From assembly GCA_910577665.1 (NCBI GenBank), contig CAJTOJ010000013.1:6297-70296 (forward strand): a stretch of 64,000 bases of DNA, read 5' to 3'. This DNA comes from an uncultured Acetatifactor sp. (GTDB taxonomy: Bacteria > Bacillota > Clostridia > Lachnospirales > Lachnospiraceae). Below the pieces are notes generated by a model, which was not told the origin of the DNA, made no database searches, and was given only the letters and a program-made list of their open reading frames with translations. Shown piece by piece: positions 33,996 through 42,385 of this stretch. Position 1 is the first letter of the stretch. Each line of letters opens with the position of its first letter. The translations under genes and the position numbers were made by a program.

Positions 33996-34499
33996 ATGGA
34001 GTATGTACATCATTATCAGTCCCCGTTTGGCGGGATGACAATGGCAAGCAATGGAAGGGCGCTGACAGGGTTATGGTTTGACGGCCAGAAATATTTTGGG
34101 GGCACCCTGTCTGGGAACCAGGAGGAGAGGGAACTGGAGGTGTTCGAACAGGCAGACAGATGGCTGGAGATATACTTCGGAGGAAAGGCTCCTGCATTTA
34201 CACCGCCGCTGTCCATGGAGGGTACCCCTTTTAGGAAGGCTGTGTGGGAGATCCTGCTGACCATTCCCTTCGGACAGACAGTGACCTACGGGGAGATCGC
34301 GAAGAAGCTTGCAGGGCAGATGGGGCGTCCCGGCATGTCTGCCCAGGCGGTGGGCGGCGCAGTGGGGCATAATCCCATCTCCCTTATTGTCCCCTGTCAC
34401 AGAGTGATAGGGACGGATGGAAGCCTGACGGGGTATGCGGGCGGCATTGCAGTAAAGGAGAAACTGCTGTTGCTGGAAAAGACACAAGAGCGGATTTAA
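33996..34499 (+). CDS. ogt: Methylated-DNA-protein cysteine methyltransferase
   Basis: 167 residues, suicide repair enzyme that removes O6-alkyl groups from guanine. The C-terminal domain contains VTYGEIAKKL, GMSAQAVGGAVGHNPI with the recognition helix, and the active-site IVPCHRVIG with Cys134; GYAGGIAVKEKLLLLE ends the domain. The N-terminal RNase H-like domain is short, as in Ogt. The start has only a modest site (GTGGGGG). Single gene. Confidence 0.95.
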   Translation: MEYVHHYQSPFGGMTMASNGRALTGLWFDGQKYFGGTLSGNQEERELEVFEQADRWLEIYFGGKAPAFTPPLSMEGTPFRKAVWEILLTIPFGQTVTYGEIAKKLAGQMGRPGMSAQAVGGAVGHNPISLIVPCHRVIGTDGSLTGYAGGIAVKEKLLLLEKTQERI

Positions 34500-34776
34500 A
34501 CAGCAACCGATGCGCGAAGACCGCAGGCACTATGCTGCAACAAGAGACAATATCATAGATCTGCAATAAACGGGACTTTCTGTAAGTTCTGGTATGTACT
34601 AAAACAGGAGGAAGGGGCAGAAGTTTAAGGGTTTATTAAGGATATCCATAAGAAAAGATTCATATTTAGGCATTATACTGCCAGTAACATAAGATGCAGG
34701 CTGTGGGGAAAGGACAGGCAGAAAAAGGAGATACCCGGATCTGTCTGGAAGTCTGTGTGATAGAGGAGGTACCTGT

Positions 34777-35676
34777 ATGAAGCTGGCAGTGATGGCGGAT
34801 ATTCATAGCAATTATGTGGCGCTGGAGCAGTGTATGGCGTATGCCCTGAAACAGGGTGTCCGGCATTTTGTCTTTTTGGGAGATTATATCGGCGAACTGG
34901 CCTATCCGGAGAGAACCATGGCCCTTCTGTATGGCTATAGAGAGAAGTATGACTGTGCGTTCATCCGTGGAAACAAGGAGGAATACTGGCTACAGTACAA
35001 GGCAGAAGGGGAGCAGGGCTGGCGGGAATACGATTCTACTACCGGGGTGCTCTGGTATGCCTATCACAGGCTGCGGGAAAGGGATCTGGACTTTTTTGAA
35101 CATATGCCCATAGCCCGGCGTCTACAGTTCGGGGAACTACAGACGCTTTTTGTCTGTCATGGCACTCCGGACAGTACCAGAAAAGCCATGCGATGGAAGA
35201 ATGGGGACTTGGGGGAGGGAGTATCCTGGGGAAATGCCCACACAGAGGAGGTGCTGGAGAGGTGTGAGGAGAAGATGCTTTTATGTGGGCATACCCATGT
35301 CCAGGGCAGACTGGAATACGGAGGAAAAATACTGCTAAATCCAGGTGCAGTGGGACTGCCCCTGGAGAAGGATGGCAGAAGCCGTTTTGTGATCCTGCAC
35401 GGGGATGGGGGAGGCTGGCAGGAGGAATTTGTGTCCCTTCCGTATGATCGAGTCCGTGTCATACGGGAAATTGATGAGTCCGGGCTGGGCAGGCGGGCGC
35501 CCTATTGGAGCATGATTACCAAGAGGCATCTGATGGAACATACAGACTGTCCGGGGCATGCGGTGCTGCTGGAAAGAGCCATGGAGATCTGTAGGCAGAC
35601 ACAGGGATTCTGCAATTGGCCGGATATCCCGGAGGACTGCTGGAGACAGGCCCTGGAGGAAATAGGGATTTTGTGA
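34777..35676 (+). CDS. Metallophosphoesterase of the calcineurin-like family
   Basis: 299 residues. The two-metal phosphodiesterase motifs are present: MADIHSNYVAL (DxH), FLGDYIGE (GDxxE), FIRGNKEE (GNKE), FVCHGTPD (CHG) and LCGHTHVQGRLEYG (GHTH), in the order of the YfcE/ApaH-like group. Cytosolic. The C-terminal 80 residues (RRAPYWSMITKRHL onward) are an extra helical region. Likely substrate is a small phosphodiester; not defined. Good AGGAGG upstream. Confidence 0.9.
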   Translation: MKLAVMADIHSNYVALEQCMAYALKQGVRHFVFLGDYIGELAYPERTMALLYGYREKYDCAFIRGNKEEYWLQYKAEGEQGWREYDSTTGVLWYAYHRLRERDLDFFEHMPIARRLQFGELQTLFVCHGTPDSTRKAMRWKNGDLGEGVSWGNAHTEEVLERCEEKMLLCGHTHVQGRLEYGGKILLNPGAVGLPLEKDGRSRFVILHGDGGGWQEEFVSLPYDRVRVIREIDESGLGRRAPYWSMITKRHLMEHTDCPGHAVLLERAMEICRQTQGFCNWPDIPEDCWRQALEEIGIL

Positions 35677-35815
35677 CATTACCATACCAGCCGGGCAGCT
35701 CTTATATTGGCGAAGTATATTTGGAATTTTCGGTTTACTTTTTATACAGGATAGCCGAAATACAGAATAAGGGAATGATTTGGTGCAGACAGTGGAGCGC
35801 CAGAATAAGGCTAGG

Positions 35816-35857
35816 GACAGCAGACAGATGAGGGATCATGGTTTGCTGTCTTTTTTA
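35816..35857 (+). terminator. Intrinsic terminator after the phosphoesterase
   Basis: GACAGCA (35816-35822) and TGCTGTC (35844-35850) form a stem with a large loop, followed by six T. It lies 140 bp after the stop in an otherwise AT-rich 303-bp gap that holds no gene I can support. Confidence 0.7.
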
Positions 35858-35979
35858 TAGGAAAATGTGTCCTAAATTTTTTCTTTTAACCGATTGGTGA
35901 CATTGGCCATACATTTCGTTACAAGATACAAAAGTCTACAGCGATCTGGCCGAAATATCTAACAGACAAGAGGTAGGGT

Positions 35980-36504
35980 ATGAAGGTTGCAATATGTGAC
36001 GGGGACAGGGAAAATTGTGAGAAGTTGTGCCGCATGATCCAGGGCAGGGAACCGGGATGCGAAGTAAAGTGTTTCTGCAATGAGGACCAGTGGAAAGAGG
36101 CAGGCCGGTATTTCCAGGCCATGATGAAGGAGATCAAAGGATTTCCGGTGGCCGGGCCGGATATTGCAGGGGCTATCCAGGGGCGGGTGCACTTCCAGAC
36201 CAAGAGCCGGAATTATGACCTGAATGCGGAAGAGATCCTGTATATAGAGAGCAGGCGGCGCAAGGTGGAGATCCACACAGCAGAGGAAGTCTTCAGTGTC
36301 TATGCCACCATGAAAGGGATGCAGGAGCTGCTGGGAGAAGTTTTTTTCAGATGTCACAGAGGCTATCTGGTGAATCTGTCAAAGGTGAAGGAATATGATA
36401 TGGGAAGCGTGCATCTGGTAAACGGAGAGACCGTATACCTGGCCAGGGAGAAGTATCCGGAATTTGCCAGGGCCTATGCCAGGTATCTTGACGGCGGGCA
36501 ATAA
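35980..36504 (+). CDS. LytTR-type DNA-binding regulator with shortened receiver
   Basis: 174 residues. The C-terminal LytTR domain (about 75-170) is complete: FQTKSRNYDLNAEEILYIES, VFSVYATMKGMQELLG, FFRCHRGYLVNLSKVKEYD and VYLAREKYPEF. The N-terminus MKVAICDGDRENCEKLC copies the first strand and helix of a response-regulator receiver, but only about 60 residues separate it from LytTR instead of about 120, so the phosphoacceptor strand and output face are missing. It therefore probably works without phosphorylation. No histidine kinase is adjacent. Start follows AGAGGTAGGGT. The next gene is a flagellin/FliD-like protein it might control. Confidence 0.85.
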   Translation: MKVAICDGDRENCEKLCRMIQGREPGCEVKCFCNEDQWKEAGRYFQAMMKEIKGFPVAGPDIAGAIQGRVHFQTKSRNYDLNAEEILYIESRRRKVEIHTAEEVFSVYATMKGMQELLGEVFFRCHRGYLVNLSKVKEYDMGSVHLVNGETVYLAREKYPEFARAYARYLDGGQ

Positions 36505-36594
36505 GCCAGGGCGGGAGACGGTTTTGTCTGGAAGGAAACTTTCAATAAATAGATAACAATAGATAGATCACAATTTGCACAGGAGGTTTACAGT

Positions 36595-37296
36595 ATGGGA
36601 ATTCGGGTGACTACACAGATGTTAGGGTATAGCAGGAGAAGGGCGGGACTGGATTCCGGCAGCAGCCTTGCGAAGTACATCAACCAGCCAGGGACGACAG
36701 GAAGCCAGTCCTATATCAATTCGCTGGGTAAGAACAGTCTTGCAGGCAAGGACAGACTGTCAGCCAGCAGGTTCAGTGCCCTGCAGAAAAACAATACGGC
36801 AACCAGATATGAGAAGAGCCGTTATGAGAAGATGGAGAAAGCAGCAAAAAAGCTGACACAGCAGACAGCAGCCCTCTCGGAGAAAGTGGATGAGGGTGGT
36901 GTGGGCACTGACATAGCGGATCAGGTGGCCGGGTTCGTGGCTGCTTTTAACGAGAATTTGAACAATTTAAAACAGTCAACAGACATTCTGGACAAATATT
37001 ACCATCAGTCCATAAAGGAGACAGGGCAACAAAATAAATATGCCCTGGAGGAGATCGGAATCACGGTTGGCTCTAACGGGCTACTGACCCTGGACAAGGA
37101 AAAACTGGCAGGTGCTGATGCGGAAAAGGTGAAGGCAGTGTTTGGTTCCAAGGGGGATTTTCTCAAGCGGATCAGCTATGTGTCTTCCAGGATAGAGGAC
37201 AATGCGGCCGCCAACGTGGAGAGTGCATCCAGCCGGTACAATTCCAGGGGAGATATCATGAATTCCTACTTGAGCAGTTTCAACAGGCGTGGCTAG
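36595..37296 (+). CDS. Flagellin/FliD-like orphan protein
   Basis: 233 residues. The N-terminus MGIRVTTQMLGYSRRRAGLD recalls the start of flagellins and hook-associated proteins. The C-terminal part (LEEIGITVGSNGLLTLDKEK, then KVKAVFGSKGDFLKRISYVSS) has the pattern of the FliD cap C-terminal domain. In between is a helical coiled-coil segment. It is far shorter than FliD and stands outside any flagellar operon. It may be a diverged filament-cap or a secreted protein using the flagellar-type export signal. AGGAGG precedes the ATG. Family call is by pattern only. Confidence 0.6.
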   Translation: MGIRVTTQMLGYSRRRAGLDSGSSLAKYINQPGTTGSQSYINSLGKNSLAGKDRLSASRFSALQKNNTATRYEKSRYEKMEKAAKKLTQQTAALSEKVDEGGVGTDIADQVAGFVAAFNENLNNLKQSTDILDKYYHQSIKETGQQNKYALEEIGITVGSNGLLTLDKEKLAGADAEKVKAVFGSKGDFLKRISYVSSRIEDNAAANVESASSRYNSRGDIMNSYLSSFNRRG

Positions 37297-37345
37297 GTAT
37301 GCACTGAAGCGCATACGGAGGTGTAAATTTGGAAGTAAACTTCCT

Positions 37346-37368
37346 ATGCCAGACCTGCGGTCTGGCAT
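37346..37368 (+). promoter_or_regulatory. Strong hairpin in the gap after the FliD-like gene
   Basis: ATGCCAGACC, loop TGC and GGTCTGGCAT form a perfect 10-bp stem 50 bp after the FliD-like stop. It lacks a T-run, so it is more likely an mRNA stabiliser or attenuation element than a terminator. A small GGAAG/CTTCC hairpin precedes it at 37331-37344. Confidence 0.45.
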
Positions 37369-37417
37369 CAAAGAGCAAATATTGATATGCCCGCTAAAAG
37401 GGGCACGGGGTGTAAAT

Positions 37418-38215
37418 ATGAGAGTAGGCGTGAGAACAGAACAGACCAGTCAGGGAGCCAGCCGGAATGTACAGCGCAGAGGAGAGGGCATTCTTGCAGG
37501 AAGGATGAGAGACCAGAAGACCACCAGTGGGAAGTACGGTGGGTTTTCCATGACCGGCATGTTGCAGGGGGGAACCAGCGACTGGGTATGGCAGACGACC
37601 GGGAAAGAGGAAGAAGGGCGCAGGAATATGGGATCTGGCATGAGCGTGACCAGCAGTGGAAACGGGGCAGACAGCGAAAATGCAGGAGCGTCTGCATCTG
37701 CACAGAGGCCAGAAGCCACAGCTATCTATGAAGCGGTTGTGGCAGGCAAGGAAAATCCCATTGAAAATATGCGGAAGCCATCTAAAGTTCCCTATGAACA
37801 TATGGCAAAAGACGGTGTGATTGAATACAACGGGGTCTGCTTTGTATGTGATGAGAGGACCAACAGCATCTGTCTGGGAGATGTATCCGATCCGAAAAAG
37901 GTGCTGAACATCCCTCTTTCCGGAGGAGGCAATCTGAAGGTAAACAGGGGCAGTCTGGGACTTTTATCCAAGGCGATCGGTATGTTCTCCCCGGAGGATG
38001 TGAATCGGATCCTGCGGGCCATTGCCCAGGACACGAAAATCCAGTCCATGAAGAACGAGATCGAGGACATGGAGAACAGTGTGGGAGAGAATGTGCAGGC
38101 CGAAGCGTCCAGGGATGGGGAAGAACATGACAGGGACATGGATGCCGGGGAGGATTCCAGTGCAGGCATGACAGCAGAAGAGACGGGCTTCCTGGATAAG
38201 ACAAAGGAACCATGA
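37418..38215 (+). CDS. Hypothetical protein paired with the FliD-like gene
   Basis: 265 residues, cytosolic. The N-terminal half (about 1-110) is low-complexity, rich in Gly, Ser, Arg and Gln. A compact domain follows at about 125-215: GVIEYNGVCFVCDERTNSIC, then LSGGGNLKVNRGSLGLLSKA and FSPEDVNRILRAIAQDTK. The C-terminus is acidic and helical. I recall the central block from other gut clostridial hypothetical proteins but know no function. The ATG at 37418 follows CACGGGGTG. It is probably transcribed with the FliD-like gene. Confidence 0.7.
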   Translation: MRVGVRTEQTSQGASRNVQRRGEGILAGRMRDQKTTSGKYGGFSMTGMLQGGTSDWVWQTTGKEEEGRRNMGSGMSVTSSGNGADSENAGASASAQRPEATAIYEAVVAGKENPIENMRKPSKVPYEHMAKDGVIEYNGVCFVCDERTNSICLGDVSDPKKVLNIPLSGGGNLKVNRGSLGLLSKAIGMFSPEDVNRILRAIAQDTKIQSMKNEIEDMENSVGENVQAEASRDGEEHDRDMDAGEDSSAGMTAEETGFLDKTKEP

Positions 38216-38373
38216 GCTGACAGAGGGAAAGCCAGATTTCCTTCCTGTGTAGCTACAGGGTAGCATGGCACTTTAGAGGGGAAAAGCAACGGGTTTAGAA
38301 TGGAATACAGGATAAAAGATTCCAGGGCAGGAGAATATCCTGCCTTGGAATTTCTGTCTGCATCCAGGGTCCA

Positions 38374-38679
38374 TCAGCCGGAGATGGAAGGCAGGCTTCC
38401 CAGGTTATTGCCCTCGGAATCATCGGGGATGGACTTTAAATATTCTGTATCCTTCCTATGGGCTACCCCCACTCCTCTGATTTCCCCGTCCTTGGCCATG
38501 CGGATGCCCTCCTCCTTGCTTACGGTAGAACCGTCAGAGAGCTGGTAACCCTCTGTCTTGCCACCGTGCTTAACCAGTCCTACGATTTCCTTTGCATCGG
38601 ATCTGGGGGACGGGATATCATCCAGGGTATTTTTCGCCAGGGTAGATGAGAACCCGGTATCTTTTTTCGATGATGCCAT
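38374..38679 (-). CDS. DUF3892-like small protein
   Basis: 101 residues, hydrophilic, no membrane part. The central pattern EIVGLVKHGGKTEGYQLSDG, then EGIRMAKDGEIRGVGVAH and EYLKSIPDD, matches the short DUF3892 family, whose role is unknown. GGAGGTAATACAGC precedes the start. It is transcribed toward the previous gene (convergent) and away from pepF. Confidence 0.75.
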   Translation of the reverse strand: MASSKKDTGFSSTLAKNTLDDIPSPRSDAKEIVGLVKHGGKTEGYQLSDGSTVSKEEGIRMAKDGEIRGVGVAHRKDTEYLKSIPDDSEGNNLGSLPSISG

Positions 38680-38820
38680 GTGCTGTATTACCTCCTCATC
38701 AGAAATCCAATATTTGTGTTGCAGAATATAGGATTCCCGGAAAAAGAGGAAAGGACACTTGATAATATTGGAAATCTTCTGTCTGATTCAAAAAGCGATC
38801 CATTGGCAGAATAAATCCAG

Positions 38821-38849
38821 TTGACGGGATCTGCCTGGCAACTTATAAT
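38821..38849 (+). promoter_or_regulatory. Promoter of pepF
   Basis: TTGACG (38821-38826), 17-bp spacer, TATAAT (38844-38849). It gives a leader of about 140 nt that is A-rich and has no evident structure. This promoter is the only clear feature in the 315-bp gap before pepF. Confidence 0.75.
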
Positions 38850-38994
38850 GGTAACAGCATAGCCGTGGGGGATTGTGGCATAAAAAGGCAGGACAGGCAT
38901 AAGGTAAGAGAATTAGATGAAAAAGGCAAAAAACAGAAAAACAAAGAGAATAGACAAAAAGAAAAAATAGCATAAAGGCAAAAGGAGCAGACAC

Positions 38995-40815
38995 ATGGCA
39001 GAACAGAAAGAAAGACTACAGGACCGCAAGGCAGTTCCGGAGGAGCTGACCTGGGACTTGTCCCGGATCTATGCCACCGAGGAGGAGATGTACCGGGATG
39101 CTGAGAAGATGGAGCAGATGGCCAGAAGGATTGCGGATACCTACCGGGGCAGGCTGGATACACCGCAGGCCATAGATGCCTGCCTTACAGAGTACCGTAA
39201 GGTATGTGAACTGATGATACTCACGGGCAATTACTGTGGACTGGCAGTGGAGGTGGACTATTATGACAGCCACAATCAGGAGCGCAACGGCCGGATCGGC
39301 CGGAGGCTTTCGGAGATAGGAAGTCTGCTGAGCTTTGTGGACAGTGAGATCATGGACCAGGAGGAGAGCCTGATCCGGGAGGCGATTGCTTTCCGGAATG
39401 GCAACAGCGGTTATCTGGAAAGTCTGCTTAGAAGCAAAGCTCATCTTCTCCACCCGGAGGCGGAGCGGGTTCTGGCGGCCCTGTCCCAGTCTCTGGGTGC
39501 TCCCTATGAGATCTACAATGCAGCTAAGCTGGCAGACATGAAGTTTGAGGACTTTGAGGCGGATGGGGAGATATTTCCCCTGGGATACTCCCTGTTCGAG
39601 GACAATTATGAGTATGATCCCCGCACCAATGTGCGCAGGTCGGCCTTTGTGGCTTTCTCCAAGAAGATCGCTTCGTATGAAAATGTGACGGCAGCTGCTT
39701 ACAATGCAAACCTTCAGACCGAGAAAACCATGGCAGACCTGCGTGGATTCGGCAATGTGTATGACAGCCTGCTCTTTTCCCAGAGGGTAGGCCTGGATAT
39801 GTACCACCGCCAGATCGATCTGATCATGGAAAAACTGGCTCCCCATATGCGCAGATATGCCAGGCTGCTACAGAAAGTCCACCACCTGGACCGGATGACT
39901 TATGCGGATCTGAAGCTGCCTCTGGATCCCGCATACGACCCTTCTGTCACCATAGAGGCCTCCAAGGAGTACATTGAGAAGGGACTTGCCATTCTGGGTG
40001 AGGATTATGTGGAGATGGTGCGCACGGCCTACAGGGAGCGCTGGGTGGATTTTGCCCGGAATGCAGGAAAGTCCACAGGAGGTTTCTGCGCCAGCCCGTA
40101 TGGAAAGAATGCGTTCATCCTGCTGAACTGGAATGACAAGATGTCGGATGTGTTCACCCTGGCACACGAGCTGGGACATGCCGGACATTTTAAGGCCTGC
40201 AATAGTGCCCAGAGCCTGTTTGACACGTATGTGTCCACCTATTTTGTGGAAGCACCTTCCACCATGAATGAGCTGCTGATGGCCCGTTATCTGCTGAAGA
40301 CAAGTGATGATAAGCGATTCCGCCGGTGGGTTCTCACCAGCATGGTGGGGCATACCTATTATCACAATTTTGTAACCCATCTGCTGGAGGCGGCATACCA
40401 GCGGGAGGTATACCGGATCATAGACGGGGGTGGCAGTGTCCAGGCGGAGGTACTGAATGGGATTATGCGCGATACCCTGGAAAAGTTCTGGGGAGAGGAT
40501 GTGGAGATCACGGAAGGGGCGGAACACACCTGGATGCGCCAGACTCATTATTACATGGGCCTGTATTCCTATACCTACAGTGCCGGTCTGACCATTGCCA
40601 CCCAGATGTGCAAACGGATTGAAGAGGAAGGAGAGGGTGCCATAGAAGACTGGAAAAAGGTGCTGGCAGCAGGCAGCACCGGTACGCCGGAGGAACTGGC
40701 AGCTATGGCAGGAATCGATATCACCACGGACGGGCCGCTTCTGGATACCATAGAGACCATCGGAGGAATGATTGATGAGATCTGCCAGCTGACAGAGGAG
40801 CTGGGAGAAGTGTAG
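38995..40815 (+). CDS. pepF: Oligoendopeptidase F (M3B zinc metallopeptidase)
   Basis: 606-residue cytosolic peptidase that cleaves short peptides. The zinc motif is VFTLAHELGHAGH with His391, Glu392 and His395; the downstream metal-ligand glutamate is in STYFVEAPSTMNELLM. The N-terminal PepF/M3 helical domain (WDLSRIYATEEE onward) and C-terminal GLYSYTYSAGLTIATQM are standard. Length matches the family (about 600). Single gene with its own promoter at 38821-38849. Confidence 0.96.
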   Translation: MAEQKERLQDRKAVPEELTWDLSRIYATEEEMYRDAEKMEQMARRIADTYRGRLDTPQAIDACLTEYRKVCELMILTGNYCGLAVEVDYYDSHNQERNGRIGRRLSEIGSLLSFVDSEIMDQEESLIREAIAFRNGNSGYLESLLRSKAHLLHPEAERVLAALSQSLGAPYEIYNAAKLADMKFEDFEADGEIFPLGYSLFEDNYEYDPRTNVRRSAFVAFSKKIASYENVTAAAYNANLQTEKTMADLRGFGNVYDSLLFSQRVGLDMYHRQIDLIMEKLAPHMRRYARLLQKVHHLDRMTYADLKLPLDPAYDPSVTIEASKEYIEKGLAILGEDYVEMVRTAYRERWVDFARNAGKSTGGFCASPYGKNAFILLNWNDKMSDVFTLAHELGHAGHFKACNSAQSLFDTYVSTYFVEAPSTMNELLMARYLLKTSDDKRFRRWVLTSMVGHTYYHNFVTHLLEAAYQREVYRIIDGGGSVQAEVLNGIMRDTLEKFWGEDVEITEGAEHTWMRQTHYYMGLYSYTYSAGLTIATQMCKRIEEEGEGAIEDWKKVLAAGSTGTPEELAAMAGIDITTDGPLLDTIETIGGMIDEICQLTEELGEV

Positions 40816-40918
40816 ACGGGTTTATATCTCGCCAAATGACCTGCCTGGATTTTCATCAGACTGTGTTACCGGCGGTCAATGATGTCAGAAAAGGATACGG
40901 AAGGAGTGGGCAGGAAGC

Positions 40919-42079
40919 TCACTCCTCTTCGTTTGTATCTTCCGGATCCGGGGCACCCTGGGGCCGCAGGGTGATGCCGTTTACCACCACACCGCCGTCC
41001 AAAGCGATCACCAGACATTCCCGCCCATTGATATTCCTGGTCTCAATGAGATCAGTGCGGTCGGGGCTGATCTTAATGACTACATCCGGGGTCTTCACCT
41101 CGAAACTTCTTGTGTTCATCACATTGCTGGCCAGCAGGGAGGTGGTTTCCCCGGCAGTCTCATCATAGCAGCGGTCAAACTGTTCCAGCTTTTCATTGGC
41201 CACACCACTGTCGGCCAGGATGGTTTTCACTTCATTCTTGGCCAGGGTTAGGGGTTCAGGTTCCTCCTTGTGCTCCTCGGCCATGGCAGTGAGACGGTCG
41301 TGGATATTTTTCACGGTTTCCAGGTCGCAGGTCTCTCCCAGGGTCTCTTCCACCAGGACCTGGAAGGTCTCTTTCTGGTCCCCGGCAGACAGGGGCAGGG
41401 GACAGCCCAGGAGCTGGTCTACAAAGCCTTCCTTTAGGTCTTCCGGATCTTTGGAGTAGTACAGGGCGCTGTGGATGTCGGAACTTCTGTCGGTGAAGGC
41501 CGGGAAGAGGAAGCCTGTCTCCGGCAGGTTTACCACCCAGTCCCGGATACGGTTCTGGAAGGTGTTCTCCACCGCATTGTAGCTCAAGCCCGGCTTGGAC
41601 AGTTCCACAGGGCAGATGCAGGAGAGGATGTATTCATAGACCTCATCGGAGGCATCTTCCATGTCGATGCCGTCCGTTGTCCGGCCAGGCACATCGTAGG
41701 CGTCATGGACCAGCAGGATCAGGTAGTTGCCCACATACTCGTAGTTTGCAATGATCCTGTCATAGTACTCTTCCAGCAGGGCATCGTCCTTCAGCCTGCT
41801 GTCCCTGAGGCGCAGCAGGAATTCCTGGGTACCGCCTGCGCTTTCGCTGGCCAGGGGGAATTCCAGGGTGAGCAGGTTCTTACCCAGGGTGCCGGATAGA
41901 TTTTTCCTGAGGATCTCAAAATATTTAAACATCTCCTCCTCTGGCAGGGCCAGGAAAGCCTGTTTCAGTTCGGTCTTCTTATTCTTCTCCCCGTCCACAT
42001 AGCATCCGCAGATGCGGGTGATGGAACACTTCTTTGGCGTGAGCAGCTTCTTGATCTCGGATATTTCTTGTTTTGTCAT
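40919..42079 (-). CDS. DUF4317-family protein
   Basis: 386 residues, cytosolic, function unknown. The N-terminus MTKQEISEIKKLLTPKKCSI and the ICGCYVDGEKNK segment are characteristic of DUF4317, found almost only in gut clostridia. NYLILLVHDAYDVPGRTTDG and a C-terminal acidic tail also fit. Strong GGAGG upstream. No genomic neighbour suggests a role; it is 300 bp from the lipoprotein gene that precedes it on the same strand. Confidence 0.85.
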   Translation of the reverse strand: MTKQEISEIKKLLTPKKCSITRICGCYVDGEKNKKTELKQAFLALPEEEMFKYFEILRKNLSGTLGKNLLTLEFPLASESAGGTQEFLLRLRDSRLKDDALLEEYYDRIIANYEYVGNYLILLVHDAYDVPGRTTDGIDMEDASDEVYEYILSCICPVELSKPGLSYNAVENTFQNRIRDWVVNLPETGFLFPAFTDRSSDIHSALYYSKDPEDLKEGFVDQLLGCPLPLSAGDQKETFQVLVEETLGETCDLETVKNIHDRLTAMAEEHKEEPEPLTLAKNEVKTILADSGVANEKLEQFDRCYDETAGETTSLLASNVMNTRSFEVKTPDVVIKISPDRTDLIETRNINGRECLVIALDGGVVVNGITLRPQGAPDPEDTNEEE

Positions 42080-42385
42080 GGGTGCCTCCTGTCAAATATC
42101 TGGAATGACGGCTATGTATCTGCCGCCTAAGGAACTGTGAAAGAATATTCCGCCTTGCATAGAAAGCTTTGTCCAACATCTTATACAAAGTTGATTCCTA
42201 ACAGCCTTTACCGGTATCTTTACTATATAACAGAAAACCAGGATCGTCCATGGGCTATTTTGACAAAAGATAAAATCCCCGGCAATTCAGTTGTTCCCTG
42301 TGTTCTGTATCCGGGGTTCCTGTGCTGATTCCTAAGGATATTTGCACAAGGGTTTTCAATACAAAGTACCAGGGCTGCCATACAG
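42080..42385. other. Intergenic region with a minus-strand terminator
   Basis: 306 bp. CCCCGG (42277-42282) and CCGGGG (42311-42316) form a stem. Read on the minus strand this is followed by ATTTTATCTTTT, so it can end transcription of the lipoprotein gene at 42386-44311. The rest is AT-rich and should carry the DUF4317 promoter, but no clear hexamer pair is seen. Confidence 0.55.
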
